DNA from: an uncultured Elusimicrobium sp.
GTDB lineage: Bacteria; Elusimicrobiota; Elusimicrobia; Elusimicrobiales; Elusimicrobiaceae
NCBI GenBank assembly: GCA_937891135.1
Contig: CALAFB010000105.1
Location: forward strand, 1-31,908
Length of the DNA stretch: 31,908 nucleotides
Reading direction: 5' to 3'
Shown here: in pieces, positions 23,258 through 30,522 of the stretch
Layout: the number at the start of each line of letters is the position of its first letter
Numbering within the stretch: position 1 is the stretch's first letter
The notes under the pieces: model-generated
Seen by the model: only the letters and a program-made list of their open reading frames with translations
Databases searched by the model: none
Told to the model about the DNA's origin: nothing
Made by a program: the position numbers and the translations under genes

Positions 23258-23875
23258 CTAGTTATTTTTTACCAAAATAGATTCCACCATATTGGCCACA
23301 TGTTCACAAAAATCCGTCGTAGTTTCGGCAATTTCGTAGAGTTCTTTTTGTTTAATCACCATAATAGGGTCTTTTTCGTTGGCAAATAAGTAGGAAATCG
23401 CTTCATCGCGAATCACATCCCCCTCGTTTTCCAAGCGGTTAATTTCCACACAATGGCGATAGGTATCTTTCATGTGTTTATTGCTGCGAAGCGTAGCCAC
23501 GGCCTTGCGTAAGGCTTTGGTAGATTGCTCAATCGTGCTGGCTAGTTTTTGGCTAAATTCGGTTGGTTTTGTAATTTTATACAGGTAAAAACGGTTTAAC
23601 AATAGGTAGATATTATCCATAATATCATCCATACGGTTAGCCAAAGCCAAAATATCTTCGCGGTCAAACGGGGTAATAAACGTTTCGTTTAGGGTGTTAA
23701 TAATAGCGTGGGTTACTTCGTCCCCGTCGTGTTCAAACTGGTGCATCTCGCGTACTTTTTCGGGGGAAATATCCGGCTGCGCGATGCAAGTATGGTATAA
23801 TTCGGCCGCACTTACCAGGTTTTCGGCCTGGCGGTCAAACAAATCAAAAAATTTATCTTCTTTGGGTAGTAACAT
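23258..23875 (-). CDS. DUF47/PhoU-like Pit accessory protein
   Basis: This 205-aa all-helical protein of the DUF47 (PhoU-like) family has the EHDGDEVTHAIINTLNETFITPFDREDI segment (about residues 48-75) with the acidic metal-binding E/D-x-x-x-D pattern, and a repeat of it at ENEGDVIRDEAI. Such proteins are found next to pit genes and are thought to modulate the transporter. It starts after an AGGAG-like site and is followed by pit. Confidence 0.9.
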   Translation of the reverse strand: MLLPKEDKFFDLFDRQAENLVSAAELYHTCIAQPDISPEKVREMHQFEHDGDEVTHAIINTLNETFITPFDREDILALANRMDDIMDNIYLLLNRFYLYKITKPTEFSQKLASTIEQSTKALRKAVATLRSNKHMKDTYRHCVEINRLENEGDVIRDEAISYLFANEKDPIMVIKQKELYEIAETTTDFCEHVANMVESILVKNN

Positions 23876-23899
23876 AATTTTCTCCTAATAATAACCTAC

Positions 23900-23930
23900 A
23901 AAAAAGCCCGTCTGCTTTACGCAAACGGGC
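23900..23930 (-). terminator. Intrinsic terminator of ackA
   Basis: GCCCGTCTGC (23906-23915) pairs with GCAAACGGGC (23921-23930), including one wobble pair. On the minus strand a T6 run follows. It lies 8 nt past the ackA stop codon. Confidence 0.85.
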
Positions 23931-23938
23931 GGCACAAA

Positions 23939-25303
23939 TCATTTTGCTAACTCCTGCTTTAACGCTTCCGGCAGGTTAATAGCAGCTTTTAACAGCGAAG
24001 GGCGTTTTTTAACCTCCTCTATAAAAGCCGCGTCGCGCAGTTTATTGCGGTATGTTTTTTCTTGGAAAATATAGCGAAACCGCGGATACGCATCATACGT
24101 ACCCGCCAAAAGAGCCACAATATCCTGCACCCCCACAATTTCTTCATCGGTGGGAATGACAAAAATTTTAACCTTGGAATTATCGGCCGAAATGCAACAT
24201 TCGGCTTTGTTGGTTTCCGCACAGGCGTTCTTTTCTTCGTCTAAAATAATGCCGAAGTTTTCAAGGCCTTTGCAGACCATTTCACGTACGTTGCTGGCGC
24301 GTTCGCCAATGCCGGCGGTAAATACAATGCTGTCTAGCCGCCCTAAAGCTGCCATATACGCGCCGATATATTTTTTAACACGGTAACATTCCACGTCTAA
24401 AGCTAGTTTGCACAGTTCGTCGCCGTTGGCGGCGTGCTTGCGCACATCGCGCTGGTCGGAAAAGCGGTCCCCGGTTAACGCGTACATGCCGGATTTTTTA
24501 TTTAAAATGGTGTACATGTCCTCGGGCTTCATGTTGAGTTTTTTCATCATGTGAAAGCAGACCGATGGGTCAATATCCCCGCTGCGCGTCCCCATGACCA
24601 GCCCTTCAAGCGGCGTAAGCCCCATGCTGGTGTCTAAGCATTGTCCGTTTTTAACGGCAGTCACGCTGGCCCCGGCGCCTAAGTGGCAGACAATCGTGTT
24701 TACTTCGTCTACATTTTTGTCTAATAACACCGCAGCCCGGCGGGACGTATACAGCACGGACGAACCATGAAAGCCATAGCGACGGATTTGGTAATCCGTG
24801 TACCATTTACGCGGCAACGCATACATATAGGAAGATGCCGGCATGGTTTGGTGGAAAGCGGTATCCATCACACACACGTGTTTGACGTTGGGCAGTAGCG
24901 CGCGCGCGGCTTCAATCCCCATAATGTGCGCGGGGTTGTGCAACGGGGCCAAGTCCGAAATGTTTCTTAATTCTTCTACCACGCTGTCGTCCACAATGAC
25001 GGATTTAGCAAACTTTCCGCCGTGCACGATACGGTGCCCCACGGCACTAATGACGTTGATGTTTTCAATCACGCCGTGTTCTTTGCTGGTAATGGTATCA
25101 ATGACTAAATTGATAGCGTCTTTATGGTCTTTGCAATTGTGTTTAAGTTCGTAGGTAGGATAGCCGTTTCGGTCGTGCGAGATAAACGACCCGTCAATTC
25201 CAATCCGTTCCACGCCGCCGGCACATAAACTTTTTTTCTGTTCCCAATCGTATACACTATATTTGAGGGAAGAACTACCACAGTTTAAAAATAAAATAAT
25301 CAT
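23939..25303 (-). CDS. ackA: Acetate kinase with C-terminal extension
   Basis: This 454-aa ASKHA kinase makes ATP from acetyl phosphate. LNCGSSSLKYSVY is at residues 6-18, VGHRIVHGG near 88, DTAFHQTMP near 145, YGFHGSSVLY, CHLGAGASVTAV, GLTPLEGLVMGTRSGDID, and FTAGIGERA near 325. It is about 50 residues longer than usual: after the normal end (VGVQDIVALLAG) comes a basic tail from about residue 403, YPRFRYIFQEK...ELAK, of unknown role. AAGGAG precedes the ATG. No pta gene is in the window. Confidence 0.95.
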   Translation of the reverse strand: MIILFLNCGSSSLKYSVYDWEQKKSLCAGGVERIGIDGSFISHDRNGYPTYELKHNCKDHKDAINLVIDTITSKEHGVIENINVISAVGHRIVHGGKFAKSVIVDDSVVEELRNISDLAPLHNPAHIMGIEAARALLPNVKHVCVMDTAFHQTMPASSYMYALPRKWYTDYQIRRYGFHGSSVLYTSRRAAVLLDKNVDEVNTIVCHLGAGASVTAVKNGQCLDTSMGLTPLEGLVMGTRSGDIDPSVCFHMMKKLNMKPEDMYTILNKKSGMYALTGDRFSDQRDVRKHAANGDELCKLALDVECYRVKKYIGAYMAALGRLDSIVFTAGIGERASNVREMVCKGLENFGIILDEEKNACAETNKAECCISADNSKVKIFVIPTDEEIVGVQDIVALLAGTYDAYPRFRYIFQEKTYRNKLRDAAFIEEVKKRPSLLKAAINLPEALKQELAK

Positions 25304-25434
25304 AAAATCTCCTTATTATCATTTTACCAAATTTTCTTTCTAATTGAACGCAAGAAAACCATAAAAAACAAGAACTTCATTTCAAAATTAGAAATCAAAT
25401 CAAAAGAGTGTGCTCCCTCTTTCAGCAACGGAAT

Positions 25435-25564
25435 AATTTTGAACTAATTTGACACAGTTCTAGGCACATGCCGACGACGCGTACGTCTGGTTAGCGGCCC
25501 CTCAAAGGCCGCAAGTACGCTAGGAGGCTCGTAACAACGAAATGTGTCAAATTAGAAAAAAATT
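25435..25564. repeat. MITE-like 130-nt palindromic element
   Basis: A perfect 13-bp inverted repeat, CTAATTTGACACA (25444-25456) with TGTGTCAAATTAG (25543-25555), extends outward through a 3x3 internal loop to AATTTT/AAAATT. Inside lie GGC-acat-GCC, GCGTAC/GTACGC closing a GCGGCC-cctcaaa-GGCCGC hairpin, and TCGT-aaca-ACGA. It could be a MITE or a multibranched RNA. It contains no ORF. Its right edge reaches the spot where the -35 of leader E should be. The rest of the gap after ackA (25304-25434) is AT-rich with nothing recognised beyond a small AAAGAG/CTCTTT hairpin. Confidence 0.65.
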
Positions 25565-25584
25565 ATGTTAAAATAGGAAGGTAG

Positions 25585-25855
25585 GATAATACAATTTAAC
25601 TCTGTTTTTGGAACCGTATGCAGAATACGGATAGCTCGCGCAAGCGGGCTACGAATCAGTCCAAAAATAGCCTTTTTCAGGCGCAAAGTGACGGGCCTTC
25701 GAATCCCGTTGTTTTGTGCCGAATGTTTATCGTTTTATAATGGTAAATTACGGCTATTTGTTTAGGTGACTGATTCGCGCTTAGACTGCGTAGCCGTTTT
25801 TGCGTACTTTTTCCGGGGCAGGTAAATTGGAAACTGAAATTAGAGAGGAAAAAGT
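25585..25855 (+). promoter_or_regulatory. Structured pilin leader RNA with promoter, copy E
   Basis: The -10 box is GATAAT (25585-25590); no TTG-type -35 lies 17 bp upstream, unlike copies B, C, D and F. The 5' hairpin is CCGTAT-gcaga-ATACGG after TTTTTGGAA, followed by an extra hairpin with a GCAA tetraloop (25632-25651). The outer stem is CGAATCAGTC (25652-25661) with GACTGATTCG (25768-25777), extended by AATAGCC/GGCTATT (25666-25672 and 25752-25758). The central hairpin is ACGGG/CCCGT plus GGCGCAAA/TTTGTGCC. The small hairpin is TTATCG/TGGTAA. ACGGCTA (25750-25756) can instead pair with TAGCCGT (25791-25797), followed by TTTT. Confidence 0.78.
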
Positions 25856-26413
25856 ATGAAACAAAGTAAAAAACAAACTAGAAAATATCCCAAAGGTTTT
25901 ACGCTCATTGAACTTTTGGTCGTAGTGCTTATCATTGGTATTTTGGCAGCGGTAGCATTGCCGCAATACCAAAAGGCCGTTAAAAAAGCCCAAGGGCGGG
26001 AGGTGCTAGTGGCATTGGATGCACTGGATAAAGGAGTGCATGAGTATGTACTAGAAAACGGGAAGTGGGAACCAGAAAGAGCGTTACGTAATTCTGATCT
26101 TGCAGTTCAAATGCCAACTTTAAAACATTTTCGATATGTAACAGTGGCAGATGGTTCACATTTTGATTTTCGTAGTTGGGCAAATGGTTCTCAGGCCTTT
26201 TTTTCATCGGTAGTAGGAGACAGTGCTATATTCACCGAATGGGATAGCACAACCGGCAAAAGAACTAATACGTATTGTAAAGGGAAAAATTGCAAGGATT
26301 ACTTTGACTGTATATCTGAAAATGCTGATGAACATTGTGTGGCATTTCCGACAGACCAAGAACATTGCCCTGCTGGTGCTTGGCAAACGACATACTATTG
26401 TTACTTAGACTAA
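25856..26413 (+). CDS. Type IV pilin-like protein (pilin E)
   Basis: This 185-aa prepilin has a 14-residue leader ending in RKYPKG, then FTLIELL with Glu5 and ALPQYQKAVKKAQ. The C-terminal domain has several Cys near its end (CKGKNCKDYFDC, then HC, HC and YC), suggesting disulfide bonds. GAGAGGA precedes the ATG and leader E lies upstream. It converges on the O-antigen-ligase-like gene 39 nt away. Confidence 0.9.
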   Translation: MKQSKKQTRKYPKGFTLIELLVVVLIIGILAAVALPQYQKAVKKAQGREVLVALDALDKGVHEYVLENGKWEPERALRNSDLAVQMPTLKHFRYVTVADGSHFDFRSWANGSQAFFSSVVGDSAIFTEWDSTTGKRTNTYCKGKNCKDYFDCISENADEHCVAFPTDQEHCPAGAWQTTYYCYLD

Positions 26414-26452
26414 CAAATTGAGTTGTTAATTACCACGTAATGCGGCGTTCCG

Positions 26453-28693
26453 CTATTTTAAATTCTCCCGCAACTTATCCACATGCATTTGCATGTTGCG
26501 CAGTTGCGGGTTCTTTTTGTGTTGTTCTAAAAATTCCGGTTCCGTTACACCGTCCGGCCCCTTGAAATAAACATCTACCCAATGTTGGGCCTCGTTTACG
26601 TCGCGGCGCATGAAAGCCATATTCGTAAGGAGAATATACGTATTGGGGTTGACCGGGTCCAACGCCAACGCCTTACTAAATGCTTTTTTGGCCAGGGCAA
26701 AATTTTCGCCGGCCAATTCCTGATAAAAATACGCTTGCGCCGGCACTTGCTGCGCCGCTTGCAATTGGCGCATGGCTAACGCGTAATAGAGTTGCCCAAT
26801 GTCTTGGTGTAACAGCGCATGGTTTGGGTTATGCGCCAGCACAAAGCGGAAATCTTCTATAGCGCGGTCATAATCCGTACGGGCTTCCTCCGTATCACCG
26901 CGTTGAGGGGAAAACTGTTTAGACAAATTGAGTGTTGTGGCAAAAACGTTGGCGCGGTAGTGGCGGTATTCGGCCAAGAACGGGTTGCGGGTAATGGCAT
27001 CATTAAACGCTCCTAGTGCGGCTTCGGGCTGGCCCATTTGCACGAGGGCCACGCCTAAACTATAGTAATGGTTTGCCGCAAACAACCGGAAGAAAAACAC
27101 TTGCAACGGAAGCACCGCCAATAACACCGCACACACCGCCACCCGTGTGGTACGGCGTAGCACCGCCCCATATATATACAAAATACCGCCCACACATCCA
27201 GCTAACGTAAGGACGGACAAAGCAAATAAAATGGTTTCTCCCGCGGTGTGGGCTGCCATATTGCGTAAAATGAGGTAAAATTCCCGTCCGATATATCCGG
27301 CAGTTACTAGGGCAGCCAACGCCGTAACTGTCCGCATCACCCACAACAAGCGCGGGAACGCGGGTTTTTTGGCGGCAGTTTGCGCGGCGGGGGGATTATC
27401 TAATAACAAGGCATACACACTACCTATGCCTACCGCCAGCAACATGCCGCTAGACGCAAAATGAATACTAATATCCACCACACTATGCAGCAAAAGCCCG
27501 GCCAGCGCGGTACTATATCCCAGTAAATACGTGCGGCGTTTTTCGTCGGCAGAAGGCAAGGCTTTGAAGGTGCCCCAAAATAGCGTGGTAAGCAGCCACA
27601 GCGCGAGTGTCAGGCCGACAATCCCACCTGTGGCGGCTTGTTCTAACAGTTCATTTTCGGCGTGTTGGGTTTCGGTATTGTGGGCGTTTTCAATATAAAA
27701 AATTTGCGGGCGGCGATAAGCGGGATAAACGATTTTAAAACTGCCCGGCCCGGTTCCCAAGATAGGGGAATCCTTGACCATTTCAAAGGCGGACAGCCAC
27801 GTATACGCGCGGAAACTGACCGATTGAAAGCGTTTCGCGGAATAAATGCCCGCGGCCCCCAGGGCTACTAGCAAACATAGTACCGCTGCCACATTTATTT
27901 TTACAAGATGTTTTTTCACGCGCGCTAACGTATTAGTATACGTAAATGCGGCAAATACACACATCCCCGCGTAGGCCAGCCAGGCCCCTTTGCTTTCCGT
28001 AAAAAATAAATTGACCAGTCCCAAGCCCAACAATACGAATAGTGATTTTTTGTGCGTGCGTAAAAACTCAGCCCCGATAATCCCCGAAACAAACACCACA
28101 AACGCCCCGAAGAAGTTCGGGTTGGCGTGCGTGGCAAATACACGGTTACCAAAAAACCCGTGCCAGGGCAGTAAATCCACGCCGGGCCGCCAAATATTGA
28201 TAATTTGCACGGCCCCATATAAAAGACAAATCCACGCCGTAACTACGATCCATTTAGTAAGTATTTTTACGTCTTGTGTAGTAAATTCGCACGCTGCTAA
28301 ACAAATAATCCCGCCGTACATCCACAGGCGGATAAATTCCTCGGCGGCTTCTAACTTATAAGGAAAACACACAAACGACAACGTCTGCCACGCCAGATAC
28401 ACAAACAGCGGCAATAAAAAAAGCAAATGCTTGCGTGTAAACGGGTTTTTGCGTTCGGTCAATTTTAAACAGGCCCACAAGGCAAATAGCAGCACGGACC
28501 CAGTTTGCAGTAGCGTGAGTTTCACGTGGGCGGAATCATACGTACCCGTAAAAAACGCCGTGCTGATTAACAACACCAAGGCCCCGGTTGTATGCGGCAA
28601 TATTTGGCGGAGAAAATCCGCGGCCCGATTAGAAGGTGCAGCGGGGGTGTTTAGGACGCGGAGAGAAGTCTTTTTTTTGTGCTTGTTTGCCAT
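26453..28693 (-). CDS. O-antigen ligase/Wzy-superfamily membrane protein with C-terminal TPR-like region
   Basis: This 746-aa polytopic protein has about ten or more transmembrane segments in residues 35-530. A Wzy_C-type core contains NRVFATHANPNFFGAF and, in the large periplasmic loop, SPILGTGPGSFKIVYP and the HNTETQHAENELLE segment. The C-terminal 200 residues are soluble and TPR-like (ALGAFNDAITRNPF, AFSKALALDPVNPNTY). WaaL/PglL-type enzymes transfer glycans to lipid A or to proteins such as pilins; which applies here is unknown. I chose ATG 28693 over TTG 28771, because the latter overlaps the upstream gene. TATAAT lies 6 nt before the ATG. Confidence 0.82.
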   Translation of the reverse strand: MANKHKKKTSLRVLNTPAAPSNRAADFLRQILPHTTGALVLLISTAFFTGTYDSAHVKLTLLQTGSVLLFALWACLKLTERKNPFTRKHLLFLLPLFVYLAWQTLSFVCFPYKLEAAEEFIRLWMYGGIICLAACEFTTQDVKILTKWIVVTAWICLLYGAVQIINIWRPGVDLLPWHGFFGNRVFATHANPNFFGAFVVFVSGIIGAEFLRTHKKSLFVLLGLGLVNLFFTESKGAWLAYAGMCVFAAFTYTNTLARVKKHLVKINVAAVLCLLVALGAAGIYSAKRFQSVSFRAYTWLSAFEMVKDSPILGTGPGSFKIVYPAYRRPQIFYIENAHNTETQHAENELLEQAATGGIVGLTLALWLLTTLFWGTFKALPSADEKRRTYLLGYSTALAGLLLHSVVDISIHFASSGMLLAVGIGSVYALLLDNPPAAQTAAKKPAFPRLLWVMRTVTALAALVTAGYIGREFYLILRNMAAHTAGETILFALSVLTLAGCVGGILYIYGAVLRRTTRVAVCAVLLAVLPLQVFFFRLFAANHYYSLGVALVQMGQPEAALGAFNDAITRNPFLAEYRHYRANVFATTLNLSKQFSPQRGDTEEARTDYDRAIEDFRFVLAHNPNHALLHQDIGQLYYALAMRQLQAAQQVPAQAYFYQELAGENFALAKKAFSKALALDPVNPNTYILLTNMAFMRRDVNEAQHWVDVYFKGPDGVTEPEFLEQHKKNPQLRNMQMHVDKLRENLK

Positions 28694-28699
28694 ACGTAT

Positions 28700-28705
28700 A
28701 TTATA
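28700..28705 (-). promoter_or_regulatory. -10 box 6 nt before the ligase-like gene
   Basis: TATAAT on the minus strand is separated from the ATG (28693) by six nt, with no ribosome site between. It lies in the 31-nt gap behind the lipoprotein gene. Confidence 0.45.
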
Positions 28706-28724
28706 AATAATTTGAGGAAGTTGG

Positions 28725-29213
28725 TTACTCTGCCCAAATTGTTTCGGCTTTTTTATCTTGCGGAAGAACAATGCGTAACCCTATATCTACCTTCCATACA
28801 CCGCACGGAAACTCCACCGCGTGGGTATGTTTTTCATCTACCCCGGTGCGGGCGGCAGCTGTACAGGTTACATCATAAATATTTCCTTGTTGCTGTCTTG
28901 CATAGAAACGGCGGTTTTTTAGAATAAATACGGCTTGTTCCTGGCGGTACCAGCGGTTCATCGCATAAAAATATAAGTCAATTTTGGGCCCGGCTTGTTG
29001 GGCTACTAAGGTTTGGGCCTCTTGTTCTTCATCTTGCTCAGGGGTAAAAATGCTCTCTGTAGGTTCTGCCGGCAGTACGGTGGGCAAATACAACGTATGT
29101 ACGTTTTCTTCCCATTCGGTAGAATGAGTCTGCGGCAGAGCAGGCGGCATGGGTGTGCGTGCCGTGCAACCTGCCATAAGCAAAAGTATTGCCCCGTAAA
29201 TTATTTTTTTCAT
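28725..29213 (-). CDS. Hypothetical lipoprotein
   Basis: This 162-aa protein has a signal peptide ending in the lipobox LMAGC (Cys16), a Pro-rich then acidic linker (to about residue 70), and a compact C-terminal domain with aromatic residues (DLYFYAMNRWYRQEQAVF) and two Cys. I recognise no family. It is probably anchored in the inner leaflet of the outer membrane. It shares a divergent promoter region with the mscS-like gene and precedes the ligase-like gene on the same strand. TATAAT (plus 29221-29226) lies 7 nt before the ATG, with no ribosome site. Confidence 0.75.
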   Translation of the reverse strand: MKKIIYGAILLLMAGCTARTPMPPALPQTHSTEWEENVHTLYLPTVLPAEPTESIFTPEQDEEQEAQTLVAQQAGPKIDLYFYAMNRWYRQEQAVFILKNRRFYARQQQGNIYDVTCTAAARTGVDEKHTHAVEFPCGVWKVDIGLRIVLPQDKKAETIWAE

Positions 29214-29250
29214 ATACTTTATTATAGTAAGTTTTTCCGAGGAGTTTTAT

Positions 29251-30501
29251 ATGCAAACTATTCTTTATTATGTACAGCAAATCCCTAATTTCCCGGCTAA
29301 ATACCATACGCTTACGGCGCAGTTGATTTCCGCCATTGTATTTATTGCCCTCTTGTTTTTACTGGCTAAAGTATTTACATTTGTGTGTAATAATTATCTT
29401 TCCCGTTTAGTGAAGTTTTTTAAGGCAGAAAAATGGTTCAATGCTTTAACGGAAAAAAAGTTTTTTACGGCTTTAGGCATTGTAATTGCCGCCATGGCTG
29501 CCATTGATTTCCACCCCATTTTTATTTCGGAAAACATTGATTGGATTACGCTTGTCATGGAAAAATTGACCGGTATGTTTGTGCTGTTTAGTTTATCGTA
29601 TTTGGGGTTTACCATTTTAAATACGTTAGATAAATTATACGGCCGTAACCCCAAAGTACCGATTAAAGGCGTCGTGCAAGTCTGTAAAATCATTTTATTT
29701 TTAGTAACAGTTTTGTTTTTTATTTCGCTCTTATTGGGCCGTAAACCGCTCTATATTATTACCGGGCTGTCAGCGTTGGCGGCGGTGTTTTCGTTAATTT
29801 TTAAAGACCCTATTCTGGGGTTTGCGGCTAGTATTCAGTTAACCATGAATAACCTTATAAAGATTGGGGACTGGATTACGGTGGACTCAGCCGGTGCCGA
29901 CGGTAACATTTTGGATATTTCGCTAACGAGCGTGCGCGTGCAAAACTTTGATATGACCATTGTCAGCGTGCCTACGTATGACCTTATTTCTAAGCCGTTT
30001 AAAAACTGGAGCGGTATGTATGAAGCCAAAGCGCGGCGTATCCAGCGTAGTATTTTAATTGATATTGATACGGTTAAATTTTTAGATAAAGAGATGTTAG
30101 CCCGTCTTAAAAAAATTGACCTGTTAAAGGACTATTTAGCCGGTAAAGAAAAAGAAATTACCGAATTTAATGCCCAGCATAACGTGCATGAAAGTTTGTT
30201 AAACGGGCGTCATTTAACAAACTTAGGGACTTTCCGGCATTATGCCGAAGAATATTTAAAATCCCGCCCGTATATTACGCAAAAGGACCCTGGTTTTACA
30301 CTTATGGTGCGCCAACTGCCGCCCAACTCGCAAGGGATTCCGCTGGAAGTGTACTGCTTTGTAAACACGACGGTGTGGACGGATTATGAAGGCCTGCAAT
30401 CGGATATTTTTGACCACTTGCTGGCCGTATTGCCGGAGTTTGGTTTATACGCCTATCAGCAGCCCAGTGGGCGGATGTTGGCTAAATTTGTAAATAAATA
30501 A
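29251..30501 (+). CDS. MscS-family mechanosensitive ion channel
   Basis: This 416-aa protein has several N-terminal transmembrane helices, a pore-lining helix region (GLSALAAVFSLIFKDPILGFAASIQL, about residues 171-196) and the MscS beta domain (IKIGDWITVDSAGADGNILDISLTSVRVQNFD). The large C-terminal domain resembles the E. coli YbdG/MscM-like branch rather than minimal MscS. It opens under membrane tension to release osmolytes. GAGGAG precedes the ATG. The RDD-pilin gene follows after 21 nt, probably in the same unit. Confidence 0.93.
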   Translation: MQTILYYVQQIPNFPAKYHTLTAQLISAIVFIALLFLLAKVFTFVCNNYLSRLVKFFKAEKWFNALTEKKFFTALGIVIAAMAAIDFHPIFISENIDWITLVMEKLTGMFVLFSLSYLGFTILNTLDKLYGRNPKVPIKGVVQVCKIILFLVTVLFFISLLLGRKPLYIITGLSALAAVFSLIFKDPILGFAASIQLTMNNLIKIGDWITVDSAGADGNILDISLTSVRVQNFDMTIVSVPTYDLISKPFKNWSGMYEAKARRIQRSILIDIDTVKFLDKEMLARLKKIDLLKDYLAGKEKEITEFNAQHNVHESLLNGRHLTNLGTFRHYAEEYLKSRPYITQKDPGFTLMVRQLPPNSQGIPLEVYCFVNTTVWTDYEGLQSDIFDHLLAVLPEFGLYAYQQPSGRMLAKFVNK

Positions 30502-30522
30502 AATAAATGAAAGGAGAAAAAA

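Noticed and set aside
3618..25855. Leaders as c-di-GMP (GEMM), T-box or other known riboswitches
   Set aside because: None of the consensus motifs I know for these classes is seen: no GEMM core and no T-box sequence. A covariance search would be decisive.
3618..25855. Leaders as integron attC-like recombination sites
   Set aside because: They are far longer, lie at 5' ends of isolated genes in both orientations, and lack paired RYYYAAC/GTTRRRY boxes. No integrase is visible.
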